Source of the DNA: Priapulus caudatus
Taxonomy: Eukaryota; Priapulida; Priapulimorpha; Priapulimorphida; Priapulidae
Length of the DNA stretch: 22,500 nt
Assembly (NCBI RefSeq): GCF_000485595.1
Contig: NW_014577173.1
Span: forward strand, 514,545-537,044
Direction: 5' to 3'
A program made the translations under genes and the position numbers. The notes below the pieces were generated by a model. That model saw only the letters and a list, made by a program, of their open reading frames with translations, searched no databases and was not told where the DNA came from. Position 1 is the stretch's first letter. Every line of letters begins with the position of its first letter. Shown piece after piece: positions 18,078 through 22,500 of this stretch.

Positions 18078-18637
18078 GCTGGCGTATAGTCAATACTTTA
18101 ACTTACCGCTACCGTGTGCGCGGTTTATAGGTGTTTGCGTCTTGCTTTCTTCTCAACTTTTCCAATCCAATCACCCCCCACAACACCATACTCTACAACT
18201 CGGCACGGCGACGCTCGGCCGCCGTCACAATTGTTTAGACCGCTTGTGTCCAATCTCAGTACACAATCTGCGTGCGTCGCGTGCGTGCGTGCGTGGGCGC
18301 GGCGTGTCTGCGTGCAGGATGACTCGCAAATCTTGTTTTGTCTAGAGCGGAGTTCACGCGAAGCTGGCTTGCGACGGCGAACTTTCGTCGCGTCGGAACC
18401 TGCCAAAGATGCTCACTCTAACCCCGAGAGACGCTTCGTGCGACTGTTCTGCTCGACGCTTCGAAAATTTCCATTTGTATACCACGTGCGTTTACATCCA
18501 GCTCTGAAGGATGACGTCACGCTCACGGGCGCGACCCAACTTGACGGGTGGCGCCGGGTAGGTAGCGCGGGGGGGGGGGCTAGCGGGTCCGTGCTGCGGG
18601 TGACGATGCCGGGTAGATCTGCTGATGCCGCCAATAG
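18078..18637. promoter_or_regulatory. Copy B CpG-rich core
   Basis: Counterpart of 11292-12004, about 150 bases shorter. It has a full CRE, TGACGTCA, near 18511-18518 where A has GATGACGTCT, and a run of eleven G at 18569-18579 where A has nine. The inverted CCAAT box of A is not preserved. The core diverges more than the AT-rich parts of the unit. No gene can be attached to it. Confidence 0.3.
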
Positions 18638-18861
18638 ATGTGTGTGTTGGTTGTGTGTGCTGTTGTGGTGTGTGTTGTGGGGTTGCTCTGTGTGTGTGCG
18701 CGGATGTGTGGTGTGGCGTGTGTGCGTGTGTGCCGTGTGTGCGTGTGTGCGTGTGTGTGCGTGTGTGCTACCGTTGTGTGTGTGGTGTGTGTGTGTGTGC
18801 TAAAATGTGTGGTGTGGCGCGTGTGTCGTGTGTGCGTGTTCTGTGCTGCTGTGCGTGTGTG

Positions 18862-18908
<47 letters not shown>

Positions 18909-19025
18909 CGTGTGTGTGTGTGTCGCGCAGCGCGCGCCGCGCGTGTTGCGGGTGTGTGTGTGCCGTGCGTGTGTGATCGTGTTCGTGTGGCGTCGTGGTC
19001 CGTGTGATGCGTGGGTGTGGGTGCG
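18638..19025. repeat. Copy B (TG)n-rich array
   Basis: TG and TGCG units with the longest perfect TG run near 18865-18904. It corresponds to 12005-12420 plus the end of the GC-rich stretch in A; alignment is lost inside the block. Confidence 0.92.
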
Positions 19026-19481
19026 TAACACCGGAGCCATGCCGCCGCGGTCAGTTTTTCTCTTCCCTCACAGAGATGATGTTAACAAACCTTTGCCCGC
19101 GTGGTATAACAGACAAGTTCTTGCCTCCCGTGGTTCTCCCGTGAAGCGCGATCATCCGTGGAATTAGATGACGGGCGTACGCCGGCAGAGCAGCTAACGC
19201 CTACGCTCGGTAGAAAGCCATGCTAATTCTGACATGGTTAGATTAGACGCTTGAGATCGAATGATCCAGGCAGTAAGAGCCGTCAGCATTCAACGATTTG
19301 CGCGCGCTATGCTTCATGAAGACATACGAATATATAGACCAAAGATATATAATTCAGGGTCAATAATGACAAAATAACATAATAATGGATGGCATAATAC
19401 ATCATTATAATAGTATACAATGATGCTCATAATGTATATGAATGATTGACATAATAACGACATTTGTCATGATTAATCCCT
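19026..19481. other. Copy B spacer
   Basis: Counterpart of about 12690-13157, with good alignment resuming at CACCGGAGCCATGCCGC. No gene is evident. Confidence 0.6.
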
Positions 19482-19528
19482 GATATATATATAGATATAT
19501 ATAATAGTAGGTATATATATATATATAT
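19482..19528. repeat. Copy B interrupted (AT)n
   Basis: Alternating AT is broken by TAGATA and AGTAGGT insertions; the same site in A is a perfect AT run. Confidence 0.9.
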
Positions 19529-20886
19529 CATTATATGTCATAAAGCTACTCACGCACGCCCGCAAACAAAGCACGCTTTCGCGCCGCAACACATGACGAT
19601 AAATACATACATACACATTCAAGCACTATATAGTGGAGTAAAAATAATTTGCTTTAAAAAATAATAATTTTAACAAAACTGTTTGTGGTTTTGTTCTACT
19701 CCTGGGATATCGAGTAGATATAAATGGAGTACATGGATAGAAGAGTTCTCGTAGATTTCCTGATTGTATAAATTATAATTATAAATACTTAAACTTATAA
19801 CAACTGATTTATACAACTTATTATATTGTGATTGAAAGCCATTGCCCACGACCAGTGAAATTAACAACTGCGTAATGCCCATGTATAGTGACGCTAAGCT
19901 GGTGCTGCGCTTAAACTATGTGGACGAGCGTGAGTAAGCGGTCAATTATCGTAAAACATCCGAAATGTGCATATAAAAAACATGCCCTGGCGCATCGGAC
20001 AGATTCGTTGTACCAAAAACCTACTAATAATGCACTAATTTATTTCACTGCGATTCTTTTATTTACAATTGCCGTAGACCTCGGATTAGCGAGGAGAATG
20101 TAAATACTCACTTGCAGTATATCTCGCTGATTATTTGTGTTATGTACGGAAAATATGAATGTAGGGAGAGGGCTTATTAATGTTTAAGGCGATCGTCTCA
20201 GTTGAATTCTGATTTGACTTTAAGGCTCAATAGAATCGCTAGATAGATTTACGGATAATAATGTGAAATCTCTGCTCGTATATAAGTGGATAAAGATCCC
20301 CGTGTTATTTCACAACGCTTCTACTTATAAGGGACAACCATATATTGCCGGATTGTTTTGTAAAATAGAGTTTCTTGGCTAGGACATCGAAAGCCAACGC
20401 TTAATACATTTTAGCGATCTGCTCAGTTCACAACTTCCATGGTTTTCCTTCGCCACACTATGCAAAACTTGTGTAATTTTATATGCGTAGATCATTTTTA
20501 TATATATAGTTTATATAAGATTCATATATTACATTTTGTATCTAAATAAATCTATAATAAATTAAAGCTGTTTGCCAGTTTTGTAGAATACTGCATTTTG
20601 TAATAAGAATGTTGTTTTCATTCATAAATGATCTCTAACGTAGCATTAGACCATATATACAGACTGAATTTCGACCCCCGCAGCGTGTTCAAATTTATGA
20701 ATAAAGATAGCATCGTCTACAATATTATGTGAAATGCCATAATTATGTAATGGAATAATCTGGTTAAGGTTTAAATTCTATAATTTGATTGATTCTTAGG
20801 AATTTGAATGAGCTAAAATTATTAAAACACAAAACATTATTGATGGTAATTATATACATTTATGTATTATAATTATAAATTAATTA
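19529..20886. other. Copy B AT-rich right tail
   Basis: Counterpart of 13195-14458. Long matching stretches carry frequent single-base insertions relative to A. CACTATATAGTG is preserved near 19623-19634. No gene is evident. Confidence 0.6.
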
Positions 20887-21098
20887 CTTTATTACTTTAT
20901 TTATTTATTTAAGATAAGTATAATAAACGCGCGCGCGCGCGCGGCGTGTGTGGTCCAATGCGGGCTGTGTGTGTGTTGTGTGTGTGTTTGTGTGTGTGGT
21001 GCTTGTGGGCTGTGTGTGAGGTGTGTTGTGTGTGTGTGGCTGGTGTGTGTGTGTGTGTGTGTGTGTGTGGTTCCGCTGTTGTTATGTGTGGTGGTGTG

Positions 21099-21137
<39 letters not shown>

Positions 21138-21268
21138 GGTGTGTGTGTGTGTCATGATGTGTTGTCGTGTGTGATGTGTGTGTGTGTTGTGTGGTGTGTG
21201 TGGTTGTGTGCTGTGTGTTGTGTGTGTGTGTGTTGTTGTGTGTGTGTGTGGCTGTTTGTGTGTGTGTC

Positions 21269-21315
<47 letters not shown>

Positions 21316-21377
21316 TGTGTGCGCGTGTGTATACGTATATTTATTCATTTATTTGTTTATTTATATATATATATATA
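20887..21377. repeat. (TTTA)-(CG)n-(TG)n-(TTTA)-(AT)n composite array
   Basis: TTTATTTATTT near 20895-20910 is followed by alternating CG at 20929-20943 and nearly 390 bases of TG-rich sequence to about 21330. TTTA-type units then lead into (TA)n ending at 21377. The plus strand reads as Cys/Val repeats and the minus strand as Thr/His; both are artefacts. Alternating purine-pyrimidine DNA of this kind has strong Z-DNA-forming potential. Confidence 0.95.
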
Positions 21378-21589
21378 CTATGAAAGGTCACGCAACGCAA
21401 ACTTGAACAGATTAGCGGAATATTTCTTGCTTAAATACCACCTTTCTGGATGTGAAAGTGTATCAGATTTATTCATTTCTACGCGTTATCCAATTAAACA
21501 GCTTCCATGTATCAAATTTGTGTTCATTGTGTCAAGCAGCACGCCCACGTCCTTAATAAATAAAAATGTTACTTCGTTACTCATTACAT
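21378..21589. other. Short unique spacer between two TG arrays
   Basis: Mixed-composition DNA that keeps an open plus-strand frame for about 65 codons only as part of a frame running through both arrays. Nothing is recognised in it. Confidence 0.5.
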
Positions 21590-21710
21590 GCGTGCGTCGC
21601 GTGCGTGCGTGCGTGCGTGCTGTGCGTGCGTTGCTGCGTGCGTGCTGCGGTGCCCCTTCGCTGCGTGCGCCGCGTGCGTGCGTGCGTGCCGTGCGTGCTG
21701 ATGTCGGGCG

Positions 21711-21770
<60 letters not shown>

Positions 21771-21802
21771 CCGTGCGTGCGTGCGTGCGCGCGCGCGTGT
21801 GT
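21590..21802. repeat. (GCGT)n-(TG)n-(GCGT)n compound microsatellite
   Basis: GCGT units interrupted by TGCTG and CCCCTTCG occupy 21590-21713, perfect (TG)n covers about 21714-21768, and GCGT then GCGC units end near 21802. This is the reverse complement of the ACGC/CA motif seen further left in the window. Confidence 0.95.
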
Positions 21803-22203
21803 TTATGTGTATGTATTTCAAATTATTTACTCCTGTGTATACAATACGTATTACAGTACGCGTAACTGACTGACAAACGAAAACAACATGTGCGTCATCA
21901 TCGCTAATATTTTCTCGGTAGGCGTAATTCATTTAAGTCGCAATATTGCCTTTGCAGAAGTGACAGAATGCAGACGATTATTACTTATCATTCGCTATTA
22001 TTGCGTTAGATTCCTCAGGCCAGATGACGAGTACAACTACATAGTGGTAATCCTTCTCGCCACTTTTCATATATCGGTGATAATTAATTTTACCGTTTCT
22101 CATTGCGACTCGTGATTTCATTTATTCAATACACGGGAATTAACGTAGGCGCATGTAACACAAAGAAACACTGACGATATCGGTCAGACGTACAGTGTCT
22201 ACT
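21803..22203. other. Intergenic, no supportable gene
   Basis: Mixed DNA. A 75-codon frame at 21888-22115 is the only one of note. It has two hydrophobic patches and a pyrimidine-AG (TTGCCTTTGCAG) at about 21946-21957 that could be a splice acceptor, but I recognise no protein family and do not call an exon. Confidence 0.5.
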
Positions 22204-22499
22204 AGGCCACCTTTAAAAAATTGTTTGTTTCCCCTTTACCTACTCGCCTCTCAGGGTACCGAGTAGCTAGGTAGGTGAAAAATCTTTTTTATTTTGTTTT
22301 GACAAGATGTGTGTATGTATATTAATAATATTGTATATTCTGTTTTGAGTATATGTTTTTGCGGGACGAATTTGATTTTTTTTTTGCGAAACGAAATAAT
22401 TTTTGTTTTGCTTTAATCAGCCAATAAAATATGTCGAGTAGCGGCGTTTTGGCGAGTCGGCCGGTAAAGGGGAAACAAGCAATATTTTATCTTAGGCCC
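22204..22499. mobile_element. MITE-like element with 37-bp terminal inverted repeats
   Basis: The left arm 22204-22240 and the reverse complement of the right arm 22463-22499 align without gaps over 37 bases. They are identical across the inner block TTGTTTCCCCTTTACC apart from its flanking base, and vary in the outer half. Just inside the arms, CTCGCC recurs inverted as GGCGAG. The ~220 bp interior is AT-rich, has poly(T) and no coding capacity, as expected of a miniature inverted-repeat transposable element. The right end touches the window edge, so the true terminus and target-site duplication cannot be fixed. The superfamily is not assigned. Confidence 0.75.
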
Positions 22500-22500
22500 A

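Larger units (their letters stand above)
14461..20886 (+). repeat. Tandem duplication, copy B (~6.4 kb, non-coding)
   Basis: This is the second head-to-tail copy of the unit at 7172-14458, about 860 bases shorter. The deficit is concentrated in the left two thirds; from about 19617 onward B is the longer copy. The junction with A is TTAATTATTATATACATAT, so both breakpoints fall in AT-only sequence. After 20886 the sequence turns into TTTATTTATTT and a CG/TG array with no match in A at that point. Confidence 0.93.

Noticed and set aside
7172-20886. LTR retrotransposon with the A and B copies as long terminal repeats
   Set aside because: The copies are directly adjacent with no internal region, no polymerase or gag-like coding sequence, no primer-binding site and no TG...CA ends.
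21888-22115. 75-codon frame with hydrophobic stretches and a possible internal splice acceptor
   Set aside because: Translation not recognised and no supporting donor or neighbouring exon. Left as unannotated intergenic DNA.

Overview
This is eukaryotic, almost certainly animal, genomic DNA with low gene density. One protein gene can be supported: a TMEM169-family membrane protein at 3031-3711 (+), followed by a long AT-rich 3' UTR and one AATAAA signal at 5408. The coding exon is GC-rich and its flanks are AT-rich. The rest is non-coding DNA full of microsatellites such as (ACGC)n, (TG)n, (CT)n, (AT)n and (GGAT)n. These traits suit a marine invertebrate such as a lophotrochozoan, but the exact lineage cannot be read from the sequence. 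I see no prokaryotic operons, CRISPR array, tRNA, rRNA or intact transposase gene.

Layout. 1-73 is the end of an (ACGC)/(CA) array. 74-2400 is intergenic, and two diverged copies of a ~300 bp repeat (1146-1437 and 1591-1937) sit there in direct orientation. 2405-3030 is the likely 5' side of the TMEM169 gene, with a full CRE palindrome at 2447 and a possible splice acceptor two bases before the ATG. 3031-3711 is the coding exon and 3712-~5435 the 3' UTR. 5436-7171 is intergenic, with (ACGC)10, a 17 bp inverted repeat pair and long (CT)n and (AT)n tracts.

7172-20886 is the dominant structure: two head-to-tail copies of one ~7 kb non-coding unit, A at 7172-14458 and B at 14461-20886. Both carry the same landmarks in the same order: an ATGGCGG motif, an (ACGC)/(CA) array, a (GGAT)n array, a (CA)-(AT)-(TTTA) composite, a CpG-rich core, a (TG)n block, an (AT)n tract and an AT-rich tail. 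Over long stretches the copies differ mainly by scattered one- and two-base indels. A few blocks diverge more, including a ~110 bp segment present only in A. That pattern looks like unpolished long-read sequence or two haplotypes placed in tandem, more than an ordinary old duplication. A real recent duplication that could not be polished remains possible.

20887-21802 holds a (CG)/(TG)n array and a (GCGT)/(TG) array. The right edge (22204-22499) is a ~296 bp element with 37 bp terminal inverted repeats and no coding capacity, i.e. a MITE-like transposon relic.

No multi-gene system was found. The points most worth checking are the A/B duplication, the MITE-like element, the diverged repeat pair with its conserved 12-base core, and the mirrored CA/TG polarity around the CpG-rich core of each copy.
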